Assembly (NCBI RefSeq): GCF_004194535.1
Contig: NZ_CP025781.1
Location: 248,001 to 312,000 of the forward strand
DNA: 64,000 nt
Reading direction: 5' to 3'
Source of the DNA: Iodobacter fluviatilis
Lineage (GTDB): Bacteria > Pseudomonadota > Gammaproteobacteria > Burkholderiales > Chitinibacteraceae
The first letter of the stretch is position 1. The number at the start of each line of letters is the position of its first letter. The position numbers and the translations under genes are program-made. The notes below the pieces were generated by a model, which did not search any database, had not been told where the DNA came from, and worked only from the letters and a program-made list of their open reading frames with translations. Below, piece after piece: positions 36,080 to 46,671 of the stretch.

Positions 36080-37603
36080 TTATAGCCCCAAATCAGGCCA
36101 AATGGCATCGATACGTGATTTAACTGCATCGTCCATCGCAATCGTTCTACCCCATTCACGGCTGGTTTCACCTGGCCATTTGTTAGTGGCATCCAAGCCC
36201 ATTTTGCCACCTAGCCCCGATATCGGCGAAGCAAAGTCTAGGTAATCAATCGGCGTGCTTTCTACCAAAGTCGTGTCTCTAACTGGATCCATACGGGTGG
36301 TCACTGCCCAAATGACTTCTTTCCAATCCCGAATATCAATATCGTCATCCACCACCACAATAAACTTGGTGTACATAAATTGCCGCAAGAACGACCACAC
36401 CCCAAACATCACCCGTTTAGCGTGCCCAGGATAGGATTTCTTAATCGAAACAATTGCCATCCGATAACTACATCCTTCAGGCGGCAAATAGAAATCAGCA
36501 ATTTCGCTAAACTGCTTTTGCAAAATGGGTACAAACACTTCATTTAAAGCCACGCCAAGCACTGCAGGTTCGTCTGGTGGCTTGCCGGTATAGGTACTGT
36601 GGTAAATAGGATCTTTACGCGTGGTGATGCGCTCTAGGCTAAATACGGGGAACCAGTCTTTTTCATTGTAGTAACCGGTGTGATCGCCATACGGGCCTTC
36701 CAACGCATATAAATAGCCACCCACTTCTTTTAGCGGAATACCCGCTTCGCTCACGCCGCTAAAGCCTAGCTCTGCAGGCTGAATATGCCCTTCTAAGATG
36801 ATTTCTGCCCGTGCAGGCACTTGCAAGTCAGAGCCTATACACTTCACTAGCTCGGTTTTTGAACCCCGCAACAATCCAGCAAATTGATATTCCGACAAGG
36901 TATCGGGCACAGGTGTTACCGCACCAAGGATCGTGGCAGGATCACAGCCTAATACCACCGCAATCGGAAAAGGCTGGCCAGCATTTTGCTGCGCATGCTC
37001 ACGAAAATCCAAAGCGCCGCCGCGATGCGCTAGCCAGCGCATAATCACCTGATTGCGACTAATCACCTGCTGGCGATAAATGCCTAGATTTTGGCGCTTT
37101 TTATTAGGGCCACGCGTCACCACCAAGCCCCAAGTAATCAGCGGGGCGACATCTTCTGGCCAGCAGTGTTGGATGGGAATACGCGCTAAATCTACATCAG
37201 CCCCTTCCCAAACTACTTCTTGGCATGGGCCATGCTTGACTTCCTTAGGCGACATGCTGAGTACTTGTTTTAAGAGCGGCAGCTTATCCCAAGCATCGCG
37301 CAAGCCTTTAGGTGGCTCTGGCTCTTTTAGATAGGCCAAGGTTTTGCCAATTTCACGTAGGGCGCTAATATCCACAGCCCCCATGCCATTTGCCACCCGA
37401 GTAGGCGTGCCAAACAAATTGGCCAGTACCGGCATGCTATGGCCAGGTACGTTTTCAAACAATATCGCTGGCCCTTCGCTGCGCAAAGTACGATCACAAA
37501 TTTCGGTCATTTCTAAATAGGGAGAAACCGGCACGGTAACCCGCTTTAATTCGCCCCTTTGTTCCAGCTGAGAAATAAAATCACGCAGATCACGGTATTG
37601 CAT
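36080..37603 (-). CDS. ubiD: UbiD, 3-octaprenyl-4-hydroxybenzoate decarboxylase
   Basis: 507 residues, close to E. coli UbiD (497). The N-terminus ([20 protein letters not shown]) and blocks such as [27 protein letters not shown] and [14 protein letters not shown] are typical. It needs prenylated FMN made by UbiX and decarboxylates the ubiquinone precursor. It is encoded 41 bp upstream of orphan cheR on the same strand, with yeaD just upstream. Confidence 0.94.
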   Translation of the reverse strand: MQYRDLRDFISQLEQRGELKRVTVPVSPYLEMTEICDRTLRSEGPAILFENVPGHSMPVLANLFGTPTRVANGMGAVDISALREIGKTLAYLKEPEPPKGLRDAWDKLPLLKQVLSMSPKEVKHGPCQEVVWEGADVDLARIPIQHCWPEDVAPLITWGLVVTRGPNKKRQNLGIYRQQVISRNQVIMRWLAHRGGALDFREHAQQNAGQPFPIAVVLGCDPATILGAVTPVPDTLSEYQFAGLLRGSKTELVKCIGSDLQVPARAEIILEGHIQPAELGFSGVSEAGIPLKEVGGYLYALEGPYGDHTGYYNEKDWFPVFSLERITTRKDPIYHSTYTGKPPDEPAVLGVALNEVFVPILQKQFSEIADFYLPPEGCSYRMAIVSIKKSYPGHAKRVMFGVWSFLRQFMYTKFIVVVDDDIDIRDWKEVIWAVTTRMDPVRDTTLVESTPIDYLDFASPISGLGGKMGLDATNKWPGETSREWGRTIAMDDAVKSRIDAIWPDLGL

Positions 37604-37628
37604 AAAGAAACCTATAAAAAAACAGCCA

Positions 37629-38530
37629 CTACTCGGATAGCGTCATTGAGGCGCGATAAACACCGCCAGCAGCAATGGATACTGCATTATCTAAAACATC
37701 GCCACGCTCAACACAAACAAAACCATGATAATGCTCGGCCCCTACATCCGCCATTTTAGCGGCACCTTCCCAAGGATTCCAAACAATCGCCGAGTGCGTA
37801 TCGCTGACTATTTTAATCTGCCCAGCGCTATGCTTTATCACTTGTTCAGCAGGCACATCTAGATACACCCGATCAGTCAGCGCTTGCACACTTAAATCAC
37901 CCTCTTGCAGTAAGCGTGGCCGGCCATCTAGCAAGGTATCCACGTAAGTGCACAGGCCTAAGCCGCTAATAACAACATCTTGTACATCAGGCACGGCTAA
38001 GTAGCTGTGGAATGCTTGCGAAAAGAGCGCGGCGGTATCACTACGATTTTCAACACTTAGCTGCAAACTAAGCGTGCGGCCAACGATCACTTCTAAGCGG
38101 AACAAACAAGCATGCGGCCATAGCGCACGGGTTGCGGCAGAGTCAGCCAGCTCCAGCGCAATTTTAATCGCACCATCGCTAAGGATTTCTACCTCTAACA
38201 CATCCCAATTAGACACCCGCGCAAAACCATGCGAAGGCAAACCGGAAGGATGAGCACCAAACCAAGGCATGCAAAGTGGAACCCCCCCTCTGATCGCTTT
38301 ACCTTGTGCAAATACCGCCTTGGGTGAGCGCCATAGCAGCTCACGCCCGCCTTTAGCTTTAGGAATAAAAGACAGCAAATGCGCACCTTGCAAAGCAATC
38401 ACTGCCGAGCCTAATTCACCTTCAATTTGCAGCAATGGCAAGCCAGGCTCTTCCCCCCATATAAATCGACCGAGGAACACAAACTGATTTCAGGGATAGC
38501 CGCCAACAAGGTGGCCAGATTTGCTTGCAT
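37629..38530 (-). CDS. yeaD: YeaD-family D-hexose-6-phosphate mutarotase, with an apparent 5' frameshift
   Basis: The main frame (38480 to 37629, 283 residues) has the aldose-1-epimerase fold of the YeaD branch: [32 protein letters not shown] (His), FHSYLAV and VWNPW. A better start is the ATG at 38530, with AAGGAG 8 nt upstream. It reads [16 protein letters not shown] and then runs out of frame. One base added near 38470-38485 would join the two. The main frame otherwise needs a GTG without a ribosome site. The enzyme interconverts the anomers of glucose-6-phosphate and related sugars. Confidence 0.82.
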
Positions 38531-38570
38531 AGATAAACTCCTTGTTATTCAGTACGCCCATAGCCAGTGG

Positions 38571-38990
38571 CTACTGTGGACGACGCGGCACCCACACCAA
38601 GGCATCGCCATCAATCACTTTTTCGCCCCGTACCCAACATTCAGTCATTAAACGCACACGTTGTTTTTCTTGAAACAACTCTAAAACAGTCACTAAAGCC
38701 GTTACTGTGTCACCGATTTTAACTGGCTTTAAAAACTTTAAATTTTGGCCCATATAAATGGCCCCAGCACCCGGCAAGCGCGTTCCAATGACGGTAGAAA
38801 TCAAACTGGCACTCAGCATGCCGTGGGCAATCCGGCCTTCAAAGCGTGTTTTTACCGCGTACTCTTCATCGATATGCATAGGATTATTGTCGCCAGAAAT
38901 ACCAGCGAACAAAACCACATCCGTTTCAGTGATGGTCTTACGATATTCAGCACTTAATCCTAAAGCTAAGTCTTCCATGCAGTAATTCAT
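38571..38990 (-). CDS. phaJ: MaoC-like (R)-specific enoyl-CoA hydratase
   Basis: 139 residues from the ATG at 38990, 5 nt after AGGGG (a GTG at 38996 overlaps this site and is rejected). The hydratase-2 motif is at residues 29-41 (AGISGDNNPMHID, catalytic D34 and H39), followed by the GRIAHGMLSASLISTVIG helix. PhaJ converts trans-2-enoyl-CoA from beta-oxidation to (R)-3-hydroxyacyl-CoA for polyhydroxyalkanoate. Related MaoC proteins have other roles, so the link to storage polymer is an inference from the motif. Confidence 0.82.
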   Translation of the reverse strand: MNYCMEDLALGLSAEYRKTITETDVVLFAGISGDNNPMHIDEEYAVKTRFEGRIAHGMLSASLISTVIGTRLPGAGAIYMGQNLKFLKPVKIGDTVTALVTVLELFQEKQRVRLMTECWVRGEKVIDGDALVWVPRRPQ

Positions 38991-39032
38991 ATTCACCCCT
39001 GTAAATTAAGATAATTTGAAATCATTGAATCA

Positions 39033-39908
39033 CTAAGGCCCAGTGTTTTTTCCTACACCCGTACCAGAATGGCGAAACAAAGAGGGTGTGACCACCGGCA
39101 TACGATTTAAATCCAGCCAAGGCGATAACCACTTAAAGGTACGTCTGTATGCATCTGAGCTAGCATCGGGATTAAACGCAATCACTACCCTTGATGCGCC
39201 CACCACCATCCGTTTTACCACATCAGGCTTTAAGCTGGCGTTGTCAAAATCATGAAAAGCATCTGGATAAGTGATTAAACGAAAAGTGGGTTGATCTGCT
39301 TTTGCCACTAAGGCTCGACATGGCTCGGCGGGGGTCCAATCATCCTCTTCCCCCACCAGCATCAGCAAGGGCGCGGTGACTTGGTATTTATCGCGTAGCA
39401 AATAAGAGCTACATGAGGGGAAAAACGCCACGCCAACGCGAACCGATGGCAGCTTTTGCCCTAGCAAAGATAAAACAGCACTAGCGCCATGCGACCAGCC
39501 AATCACGCCTAAGCGATCACCATCAATTTCCTTGCGGGTTTTTAGCCATTCCAACGCATGCCGTGCATCTTCTGCACGCATTTTAGGGCTTAAGGTGCGC
39601 TTACTGAGCGGCACACTGCATAGCTCCAGCAAATCCCGCCCGCCAAAGCTATCAAGCATCAAGACGGCGTAGCCTTTTTCCTGCAAAAGGCTCGCCATCC
39701 GCTCTGGCCTTGGATTTAGCCCTGTTGTTTGCCCCATACCGTTGCAGCCATGCAAAAGCACAACCGCGGCAGCAGGCCCAGCATCAGGAAAAGGAGGGGG
39801 AAGGTATTTTGCAGACAAGGTGATTTCTGCACCGGGAATGAGTACACGCTCAGCCCGAACAGGCAAAGCCAGCATACTCAACAAACAAGACCAAAATATA
39901 ATTCGCAT
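39033..39908 (-). CDS. secreted dienelactone-hydrolase-like alpha/beta hydrolase
   Basis: 291 residues. Signal peptide (RIIFWSCLLSMLALPVRA). Oxyanion segment VVLLHGCNGM, nucleophile Ser in GWSHGAS, Asp in GEEDDWTP and His in AFHDFD form a complete catalytic triad in dienelactone hydrolase order. It is predicted to be a periplasmic esterase/hydrolase; substrate unknown. It stands alone between phaJ and a 400-bp gap. Confidence 0.8.
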   Translation of the reverse strand: MRIIFWSCLLSMLALPVRAERVLIPGAEITLSAKYLPPPFPDAGPAAAVVLLHGCNGMGQTTGLNPRPERMASLLQEKGYAVLMLDSFGGRDLLELCSVPLSKRTLSPKMRAEDARHALEWLKTRKEIDGDRLGVIGWSHGASAVLSLLGQKLPSVRVGVAFFPSCSSYLLRDKYQVTAPLLMLVGEEDDWTPAEPCRALVAKADQPTFRLITYPDAFHDFDNASLKPDVVKRMVVGASRVVIAFNPDASSDAYRRTFKWLSPWLDLNRMPVVTPSLFRHSGTGVGKNTGP

Positions 39909-40041
39909 CGGACCAAGGAATCAAAGAACCTAACAATAAAATTTGCCTTTAAATCGATGCAAGAGCATCCAAAGAAAACCAGCAAGGCAAAACACCATAT
40001 CAGCACAGCTACTTTTATCACGAATGCAAAAAGAATTAAGC

Positions 40042-40078
40042 CATCTTTTACTCTTTGAAAACAAACAAAGAAAGTAAA
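40042..40078. terminator. hairpin in the 39909-40312 gap
   Basis: TTTTACTCTTTG ... CAAAGAAAGTAAAA imperfect stem. The rest of this gap contains a likely liuC promoter region but no supported gene. Confidence 0.35.
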
Positions 40079-40312
40079 AACCTCGTCTTCATTCATTAAT
40101 CAATCTAGGAAAATTACTGGAAACTGGCCTAAGAAACGTAATAAGGACCATCCCTGCATCCCATAACCTCCCATCAGCCCAGAGTGGCGCGCACTCTACC
40201 ACATGCAACTGAACTTGACTAAGCTGACTCGCCTTAACGCTTGCCTCTGCAGTCTGCCTTAGTTTATTTACAAATTTTAATACTAACAACGCAATTTCAT
40301 TAAGGAGTCGGG

Positions 40313-41125
40313 ATGAGCGACACAATACACACCCATTTCAGCCATGGCATTGCTACTATAACGCTCGCAAGACCTGAGCTGTGTAATGCCTTTGATGACA
40401 TGTTAATTGCAGAGCTCACCGCCACTCTTGCTGCATTCGGGCAAAACTCCAACTTACGCGTCGTTGTGCTATCAGCCGAAGGCAGCACCTTTAGTGCAGG
40501 TGCAGACTTAAGCTGGATGCACCATTCCACCCAATTTGATCAACATCGCAATTTTGAAGATGCACTCAGGCTTGCCCGCCTCATGCAAACACTTGAGCGG
40601 CTACCCGTGCCCACGATTGCTCGTATTCAAGGCCCCGCCTTGGGGGGAGGGGTTGGTTTGATTGCTTGCTGTGATTTAGCCGTGGCCACTAGCGATAGTT
40701 GGTTTCGTATCAATGAAGTGCGGCTAGGCTTAATCCCCGCCGTTATTGGGCCTTATATCATAGGCAAAATTGGCATCAGCGCAGCAAGGCGCTATATGCT
40801 GACAGCGGAGCAATTTGACTGCCACACTGCACTGCAATTGGGATTGGTACACGAGGTAAAACAGAATATCGAGGAAATGGATGCGCAAGTACAGGCTTGG
40901 ATAAACGAGTTACTACAAAATAGCCCACATGCACTCACTGCAGCCAAAAGGCTAATTACATCCGTAGTACATCGCCCTATTGATGATGCGATGATTTCTG
41001 ATACCGCACACCGTATTGCACACATCAGAACCCATGAAGAAGCACGTGAAGGCGCGGCCGCCTATTTGGGCAAACGCGCCCCTTCATGGCACATCAATCG
41101 AAACGCTAAGCTAAATGGCGAGTAA
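40313..41125 (+). CDS. liuC: enoyl-CoA hydratase/isomerase (methylglutaconyl-CoA hydratase-like)
   Basis: 270 residues with AAGGAG before the ATG. Crotonase fold: oxyanion blocks FSAGADLSWM and GPALGGGVGLIACCDLAVA, the acid/base region FRINEVRLGLIPAVIGPYI. The SAGADLSWM form is characteristic of the LiuC/AtuE branch acting in leucine or isoprenoid degradation. No other leu/isovalerate genes are nearby, so the exact substrate is uncertain. The 3' end overlaps a small minus-strand frame. Confidence 0.78.
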   Translation: MSDTIHTHFSHGIATITLARPELCNAFDDMLIAELTATLAAFGQNSNLRVVVLSAEGSTFSAGADLSWMHHSTQFDQHRNFEDALRLARLMQTLERLPVPTIARIQGPALGGGVGLIACCDLAVATSDSWFRINEVRLGLIPAVIGPYIIGKIGISAARRYMLTAEQFDCHTALQLGLVHEVKQNIEEMDAQVQAWINELLQNSPHALTAAKRLITSVVHRPIDDAMISDTAHRIAHIRTHEEAREGAAAYLGKRAPSWHINRNAKLNGE

Positions 41126-41273
41126 CTGAAACCCTCGCACATTCAGACTCAGCAACACTGAGCAGTTGCAAACTAGGCAGGTTAAAGGGGCGAAGAAATT
41201 CATCTCTAGTTGCGAGGATATCCACGGTTTCTAGCTCTGCGCTTCCGTCTTCCATCTTGAATACGGTGATCAT
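41106..41273 (-). CDS. small 55-residue protein or truncated gene
   Basis: Starts MITVFKMEDGSAELETVD and ends SVTRHLA. The ATG has a strong GAGGAG ribosome site 8 nt upstream and a TATATT box about 40 bp further up. It overlaps the last 20 bp of liuC tail to tail. I do not recognise a family; it could be the N-terminal stub of a larger lost gene. It fills most of the 41126-41411 gap. Confidence 0.5.
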   Translation of the reverse strand: MITVFKMEDGSAELETVDILATRDEFLRPFNLPSLQLLSVAESECARVSVTRHLA

Positions 41274-41365
41274 GGCAATATCTCCTCAGGTCATAAGCAA
41301 GAATATAAGTCCATTGCTTATTAGTAATATCGGCATGTCAGTAAGAAAATACAATCCTAATTATC

Positions 41366-41400
41366 AAAAAACGGCAAGATAAAATTTCTCTTGCCGTTTT
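41366..41400 (-). terminator. terminator of ppiD
   Basis: ACGGCAAGA...TCTTGCCGT hairpin followed by TTTTTT on the minus strand. Confidence 0.8.
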
Positions 41401-41411
41401 CACCCCCTTTT

Positions 41412-43244
41412 TTACTCAAGTGAGCTAGGTTTTAGCTTGTAATCAACTTTAATTTGCGATTTAAGCGCCTGTAAATAGCTAGCCACTTCAACTTGGCCGT
41501 ACATCTGCCCGATATTTTCACTCATGCGGCGACGTAATTCGTCGTCTAATACAGGGGCAGCCGTTGATTTCAGCACTTTAAATAGCGCAAAACCTTGGCC
41601 TTTCACCTCTGAACCCACGTAAGCGGGTAGCTTATCCGCAGAAACGCTAAAAATTTCTTTCAGCTGAGCTTCTGGCACTGCAGATTGCCCCATACGTAGC
41701 GTTTCTTGTGCTGCAGACCAAGTAAGCGTGTCCGCCCCGCCTTTTTTCAGCTCAGCTAATTTCTTAGTGCCCTCAGCAAGCGCTAATTTAAGCGCCTTCT
41801 CTTGCTTAAGCTTAGCTAAAATGCCTGCGCTTACCGCTTCTAACTTCTGCAGTTGCGCGGGTTTTGCCTCAAGAACACGCACAGAAACCAAAGTACCTGG
41901 CGTCACTTCAATGGCTTCTGAATTATGTTTCTTTTTTAATACATCATCGCTAAAGACAGCCTCACGTAACTTCTCGTTATTGAGCACTTCATCAGTCGCC
42001 GCTGCACGTGTCACCCAAGCACTTTGCTGCACAAGCAATTTAAATGCCTCTGCCGCTGGCTTTAAACTATCCGCTTGCTGATAAACCAGCTCATTAAATT
42101 TCTCAGCTTGGTTTTGGAAGCTTTGCTGCACTTTTTCAAGCTTAAGCTTGCGCTCAACTTCAGGCTGTACTTCTGCCAAAGTTTTACTGCGAATATCATC
42201 AAGACGAATAATGTGCAAGCCAAAATCGCTGGCAACTACCGCACTAATTTCGCCTTTTTTAAGTTTAAACGCCGCATCATCAAACGGCTTTACCATCGCG
42301 CCATGAGGAAAAAAACCTAAATCCCCACCATTCATAGCCGAGCCTGGATCTTGCGACTCTTTTTTAGCTAGCTCAGCAAAACGCGCGGGATTGGCTTTTA
42401 GCTCTTTTAAAATGGCATCCGCCTTAGCCTGCGCTGCTTTCTTCACTTCTGGCTTAGCATCTTTAGCCAGCGTAATTAAGATGTGGCTGGCTTTACGCTC
42501 TTCGCCTGTAAGTTGCGCTTTATTTACTTCAAAATATTTCTGCACATCGGCGGGCGTCACCACAACACTTTTAGCTAATTCTTGCTGAGAGAAAACGATA
42601 TATTCCAAGCGGGCCATTTCTGGCGATTTAAATTCTTCGCTGTGTGTATCGTAATATTTTTTAACCTCGGCATCCGATATCGTCACTTGCGACAAAAAAG
42701 AGACAGGCAAAATCTGCACCATCGCCACTTCTCTTTTCTCACCCAAAAGCTTCGCCATATGCTCAGTCATGGCCGCCGATTGAATACCATTAGCAAACCC
42801 AGACAATAAATGTCGGCTAGATAAATCATCACGCACACGCTGCTGAAAGGCCAGCGGCGTCATTTGCTGGGCTGCAAGTAAGTCTTGGTAGCGCTGTGTG
42901 CTAAATTTGCCATTTTCTTGGAAGTCTGGAATAGCAGCAATTGCGTCACGGACTTGATTGTCCGAAACCTTGAGATGCAATAAACCTGCTTGCTCAAGTA
43001 AGAGCTGCTTTTTAACCAGCTGCTCAAGCACCATCGGTTTCATTTCATTTGCGATAGGCTGGTTGCCAATGGCTTGAGCAAGCTCACGAGGGGTAATAAG
43101 CGTCTGGCCAACCTTAGCCAGATACGAATCGCCATCTTCCATAGCGCTGTAGCCTGTAAGGCCAACACCAACAACTAGACCCAAAGAAACGAGGCCAAGT
43201 ACCACCTGAACGGCGGTCTTGTTTTTTTCAACAAAAGAAAACAT
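41412..43244 (-). CDS. ppiD: PpiD, SurA N-terminal/parvulin-domain periplasmic chaperone
   Basis: 610 residues from the ATG at 43244 (MFSFVEKNKT). A longer frame would add residues from the intergenic region. One transmembrane anchor (about 12-32), a SurA-like helical N-domain, a parvulin domain near residues 255-355 (ASHILITL, NGGDLGFFPHGAMVKPFDDAAF, GLHIIRLDD), and a degenerate second one. It is anchored in the inner membrane near SecYEG and assists folding of exported proteins. It follows hupB and two tRNA genes, the same order as many proteobacteria (lon-hupB-ppiD). Confidence 0.93.
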   Translation of the reverse strand: MFSFVEKNKTAVQVVLGLVSLGLVVGVGLTGYSAMEDGDSYLAKVGQTLITPRELAQAIGNQPIANEMKPMVLEQLVKKQLLLEQAGLLHLKVSDNQVRDAIAAIPDFQENGKFSTQRYQDLLAAQQMTPLAFQQRVRDDLSSRHLLSGFANGIQSAAMTEHMAKLLGEKREVAMVQILPVSFLSQVTISDAEVKKYYDTHSEEFKSPEMARLEYIVFSQQELAKSVVVTPADVQKYFEVNKAQLTGEERKASHILITLAKDAKPEVKKAAQAKADAILKELKANPARFAELAKKESQDPGSAMNGGDLGFFPHGAMVKPFDDAAFKLKKGEISAVVASDFGLHIIRLDDIRSKTLAEVQPEVERKLKLEKVQQSFQNQAEKFNELVYQQADSLKPAAEAFKLLVQQSAWVTRAAATDEVLNNEKLREAVFSDDVLKKKHNSEAIEVTPGTLVSVRVLEAKPAQLQKLEAVSAGILAKLKQEKALKLALAEGTKKLAELKKGGADTLTWSAAQETLRMGQSAVPEAQLKEIFSVSADKLPAYVGSEVKGQGFALFKVLKSTAAPVLDDELRRRMSENIGQMYGQVEVASYLQALKSQIKVDYKLKPSSLE

Positions 43245-43460
43245 GGGACAAGCAACTCCGCGAGTGATTCGCAACATACAATCTGAAGTGGCGAATGGCC
43301 ATTCAATCTATGCCACGAAGGCGTGTATTTTTTATGTTTAAACGGGCAACCACAATCACCACAAGATGTGGGCACCATAACCGAGCGTGTAAATCTCACC
43401 CTATCGGATAATGCCAGATTGACGCCTGCCTGTCTTGCAAACGCAAATAATAGACAAATA

Positions 43461-43490
43461 AAAAAGCCAAGCATTTCTGCTTGGCTTTTT
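43461..43490 (-). terminator. terminator after tRNA-Asp
   Basis: AAAAAGCCAAGCA...TGCTTGGCTTTTT hairpin 10 bp downstream of the tRNA-Asp 3' end. Confidence 0.85.
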
Positions 43491-43499
43491 ATTCTAATC

Positions 43500-43576
43500 T
43501 GGCGGAGCGGACGGGACTCGAACCCGCGACCCCCGGCGTGACAGGCCGGTATTCTAACCAACTGAACTACCACTCC
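43500..43576 (-). tRNA. tRNA-Asp(GUC)
   Basis: 77 nt with encoded CCA; acceptor GGAGTGG/CCGCTCC. The anticodon loop CTGTCAC gives GTC. It has the standard D- and T-arms (GTTCGAGTC). Confidence 0.96.
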
Positions 43577-43605
43577 TCGATGCAACTAAATCTTCTGTAG
43601 TTATA

Positions 43606-43681
43606 TGGTGGGTGATGACGGGGTCGAACCGCCGACATTCTGCGTGTAAGGCAGACGCTCTACCAACTGAGCTAATCACCC
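43606..43681 (-). tRNA. tRNA-Val(UAC)
   Basis: 76 nt with encoded CCA; acceptor GGGTGAT/ATCACCC. The anticodon loop CTTACAC gives TAC. It lies just upstream of tRNA-Asp and probably shares its transcript with hupB. Confidence 0.96.
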
Positions 43682-43730
43682 CAGACCAAATTACTACACC
43701 AACAAAGATTTAGTCAGCAAAGTAAGTCGA

Positions 43731-44003
43731 TTATTGTACTGCATCTTTCAAAGATTTACCAGCCCTAAATTTAGGCTGTTTTGCAGCAGCAATCGCGATA
43801 GTCTCGCCAGTGCGTGGGTTACGGCCGCTGCGCTCAGCGCGCTCAGACACGTAAAAAGAACCAAAGCCGACCAACGTTACTTCGTCGCCTGATTTAAGGG
43901 CTTGAGTTACGGCTTCTACTGTTGCATCCAGAGCTTTACCTGCATCAGCCTTGGAGAGACCAGCGGATTCTGCGATGGCGTTGATGAGTTCCGATTTATT
44001 CAC
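43731..44003 (-). CDS. hupB: DNA-binding protein HU
   Basis: 90 residues, exact HU length. [23 protein letters not shown]-terminal helices (in parts), [22 protein letters not shown] beta-arm with the conserved RNPRTG, and the [12 protein letters not shown] end. It compacts and bends DNA. It sits between lon and the tRNA genes, the classical hupB place. Confidence 0.96.
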   Translation of the reverse strand: MNKSELINAIAESAGLSKADAGKALDATVEAVTQALKSGDEVTLVGFGSFYVSERAERSGRNPRTGETIAIAAAKQPKFRAGKSLKDAVQ

Positions 44004-44087
44004 TTACGTCCCCTTTCAATTCTGATTGGATTGATACGATTAACTAATTACTGAAGCTTTATAGCAAGCCACAAAATCTCGTGTCAA

Positions 44088-46502
44088 CTAATGTTTAGTA
44101 AGCTGTCCAGTTACTTCCACCCCAGCTTGCGGCAAAACAGCCTCTGAACTCGCCACCACTTCCGGCAAAACCTCCGGCAACCGCTCTAAGGCAAGCCCCA
44201 ACACCTGATCGATCCACTTGACTGGGTGTATGGTTAACCCGCGCTTTACATTGTCTGGTATCTCAGCGAGATCCTTGACATTGCCCTCTGGAATCAATAC
44301 CTGCTTGATGCCACCTCGGTGAGCAGCAAGCAGTTTCTCCTTTAAACCGCCAATTGGCAACACTTCCCCACGCAAGGTGATCTCTCCTGTCATTGCAACA
44401 TCGCAACGAACGGGGATCCCAGCCAGCACGGAGACCATTGCAGTTGCAATACCAATCCCCGCTGAAGGGCCATCTTTTGGCGTAGCACCTTCAGGAAAAT
44501 GGATGTGCATATCAATTTTCTGATAAAAATCAGGGTCTATCCCTAGGGCCTTAGCGCGACTACGCACAACCGATAACGCCGCTTGGATGGACTCTTGCAT
44601 CACATCACCGAGCTTACCGGTTTGTATCATTTTCCCCTTGCCTGGGAATTTTACCGCTTCGATAGTGAGCAATTCACCACCTACTTCGGTCCAAGCAAGG
44701 CCAGTTACCTGACCAATTTGATTGGTTTGTTCTGCAACACCGTAATCAAAACGATGTACACCTAAGTATTTTTCTAAGTTTTTAGGCGTAATGGTGATCT
44801 TTTTATCACTTGGTTTCATCATCAAGCTTTTCACCACCTTGCGGCAGATACGCGCGATTTCTCTATCCAAGCTCCGTACCCCTGCTTCACGGGTGTAGAA
44901 ACGCACTACATCACGTACAGCAGCGTCGGAAATCACCAATTCACCCTCAGCTACACCATTGGCCTTAGTTTGTTTTGGCACTAGGTATTTAAGTGCAATA
45001 TTTACTTTTTCGTCTTCGGTATAACCCGACAAACGAATCACTTCCATTCTATCCAACAATGCCGGAGGAATATTCAGTGAGTTAGCCGTTGCCACAAACA
45101 TTACATCCGACAAATCAAAATCCACTTCTAGATAATGATCGCTAAATGCGTGGTTTTGTTCTGGGTCCAATACTTCTAGCAAGGCAGAAGAAGGGTCGCC
45201 TCGAAAATCCGAGCCCATCTTATCCACCTCATCAAGCAAAAAGAGTGGATTTTTTACACCAATTTTTGTCATCGACTGTAGGATTTTACCCGGCATCGAG
45301 CCAATATATGTGCGGCGATGCCCACGAATCTCAGATTCATCACGCACGCCACCTAAGGCCATGCGTACAAATTTACGATTAGTAGCACGAGCGATCGACT
45401 CACCCAAGGAGGTCTTACCCACGCCAGGCGGCCCTACAAGGCACAGAATAGGCGCTTTGAGCTTTTCAACACGGCTTTGTACCGCAAGGTACTCAACAAT
45501 GCGCTCTTTGACCTTCTCAAGGCCGTAGTGATCGGTATCCAGCACCAACTCAGCGGCAGGTAGCTCTTTGCTGATTTTGGTTTTCTTTTTCCACGGCAAA
45601 TCAAGCAAGGTATCGATGTAATTACGCACTACGGTTGCTTCTGCGGACATCGGCGACATCATGCGTAATTTTTTCAGCTCAGATTCGGCTTTATCGCGCG
45701 CTTCTTTGCTCATACCGGCGTTTTTGATTTTTTTATCAAGCTCGTCGATATCTGCGTTTTCATCTAGCTCGCCCAGCTCTTTCTGAATGGCTTTAACCTG
45801 CTCATTCAGATAGTACTCACGCTGGCTTTTTTCCATTTGACGCTTCACGCGACCACGAATACGCTTTTCTACCTGCAAGATATCGAGCTCAGATTCAAGC
45901 TGTTTGAGCAGCTGCTCCATGCGACGACGAAGATCGAACATTTCTAATATGGATTGCTTTTGCTCAAGCTTTAAAGGCAAATGCGCGGCAATCGTATCCG
46001 CCAAGCGATGCGCATCTTCTATCCCAGCCAGAGAGGTCAAAATTTCTGGTGGAATTTTTTTATTGAGCTTAACAAATTGATCAAATTGGGTCAGCAAGGC
46101 ACGGCGCATCGCCTCTACTTCATGCCCTTGCTCACCGCTGGCATCAACCGGATGAGCGATCGCGCTATAAAAGCCGGCCTCTTCATCAATATCGGTGACT
46201 TCAGCACGCTGGCCACCTTCAACCAGCACTTTAACCGTGCCGTCAGGAAGCTTCAGCATCTGTAAGATGCTGGCAATCGTACCTACTGGATAAATGTCAG
46301 CCAAGCCTGGCTCATCTTTCTGGGCGTTCTTTTGCGCAACCAGCAAGATATGGCGGCCATCTTCCATCGCGGCTTCTAGCGCACGAATCGACTTTGGGCG
46401 ACCCACAAATAGCGGGATAACCATATGCGGAAACACCACCACATCTCGTAGCGGCAGCAGCGGCAAATGGACATCGTCGGCAAACGCAACAGTTTGTGAC
46501 AT
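44088..46502 (-). CDS. lon: Lon ATP-dependent protease
   Basis: 804 residues from the ATG at 46502. N-terminal LON domain ([23 protein letters not shown]), coiled middle, AAA+ module with Walker [10 protein letters not shown] and Walker [10 protein letters not shown], and the protease domain with the Ser-Lys dyad ([23 protein letters not shown]). It degrades misfolded and regulatory proteins. It follows clpX on the same strand and precedes hupB. Confidence 0.97.
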   Translation of the reverse strand: MSQTVAFADDVHLPLLPLRDVVVFPHMVIPLFVGRPKSIRALEAAMEDGRHILLVAQKNAQKDEPGLADIYPVGTIASILQMLKLPDGTVKVLVEGGQRAEVTDIDEEAGFYSAIAHPVDASGEQGHEVEAMRRALLTQFDQFVKLNKKIPPEILTSLAGIEDAHRLADTIAAHLPLKLEQKQSILEMFDLRRRMEQLLKQLESELDILQVEKRIRGRVKRQMEKSQREYYLNEQVKAIQKELGELDENADIDELDKKIKNAGMSKEARDKAESELKKLRMMSPMSAEATVVRNYIDTLLDLPWKKKTKISKELPAAELVLDTDHYGLEKVKERIVEYLAVQSRVEKLKAPILCLVGPPGVGKTSLGESIARATNRKFVRMALGGVRDESEIRGHRRTYIGSMPGKILQSMTKIGVKNPLFLLDEVDKMGSDFRGDPSSALLEVLDPEQNHAFSDHYLEVDFDLSDVMFVATANSLNIPPALLDRMEVIRLSGYTEDEKVNIALKYLVPKQTKANGVAEGELVISDAAVRDVVRFYTREAGVRSLDREIARICRKVVKSLMMKPSDKKITITPKNLEKYLGVHRFDYGVAEQTNQIGQVTGLAWTEVGGELLTIEAVKFPGKGKMIQTGKLGDVMQESIQAALSVVRSRAKALGIDPDFYQKIDMHIHFPEGATPKDGPSAGIGIATAMVSVLAGIPVRCDVAMTGEITLRGEVLPIGGLKEKLLAAHRGGIKQVLIPEGNVKDLAEIPDNVKRGLTIHPVKWIDQVLGLALERLPEVLPEVVASSEAVLPQAGVEVTGQLTKH

Positions 46503-46631
46503 CAACAAAGGGCCTCGAAAGTGGATTTACCCCCTAGAGCTGGGGCTTGGGCAAGAAATTACAATGCCCTAGAAGTAACTCTGACCTGAAAATTTCAGCC
46601 CAAAGCTTAAATAGTATCTTTTTGCTTGCAT

Positions 46632-46664
46632 AAAGACACCAGCAAACCTTGGCCGGTGTCTTTA
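46632..46664 (-). terminator. terminator of clpX
   Basis: AAAGACACC...GGTGTCTTT hairpin immediately after the clpX stop. Confidence 0.75.
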
Positions 46665-46671
46665 CACATTA

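Noticed and set aside
40089-40325. 78-codon minus-strand frame before liuC
   Set aside because: It overlaps the liuC start and ribosome site and has no motif or signal.
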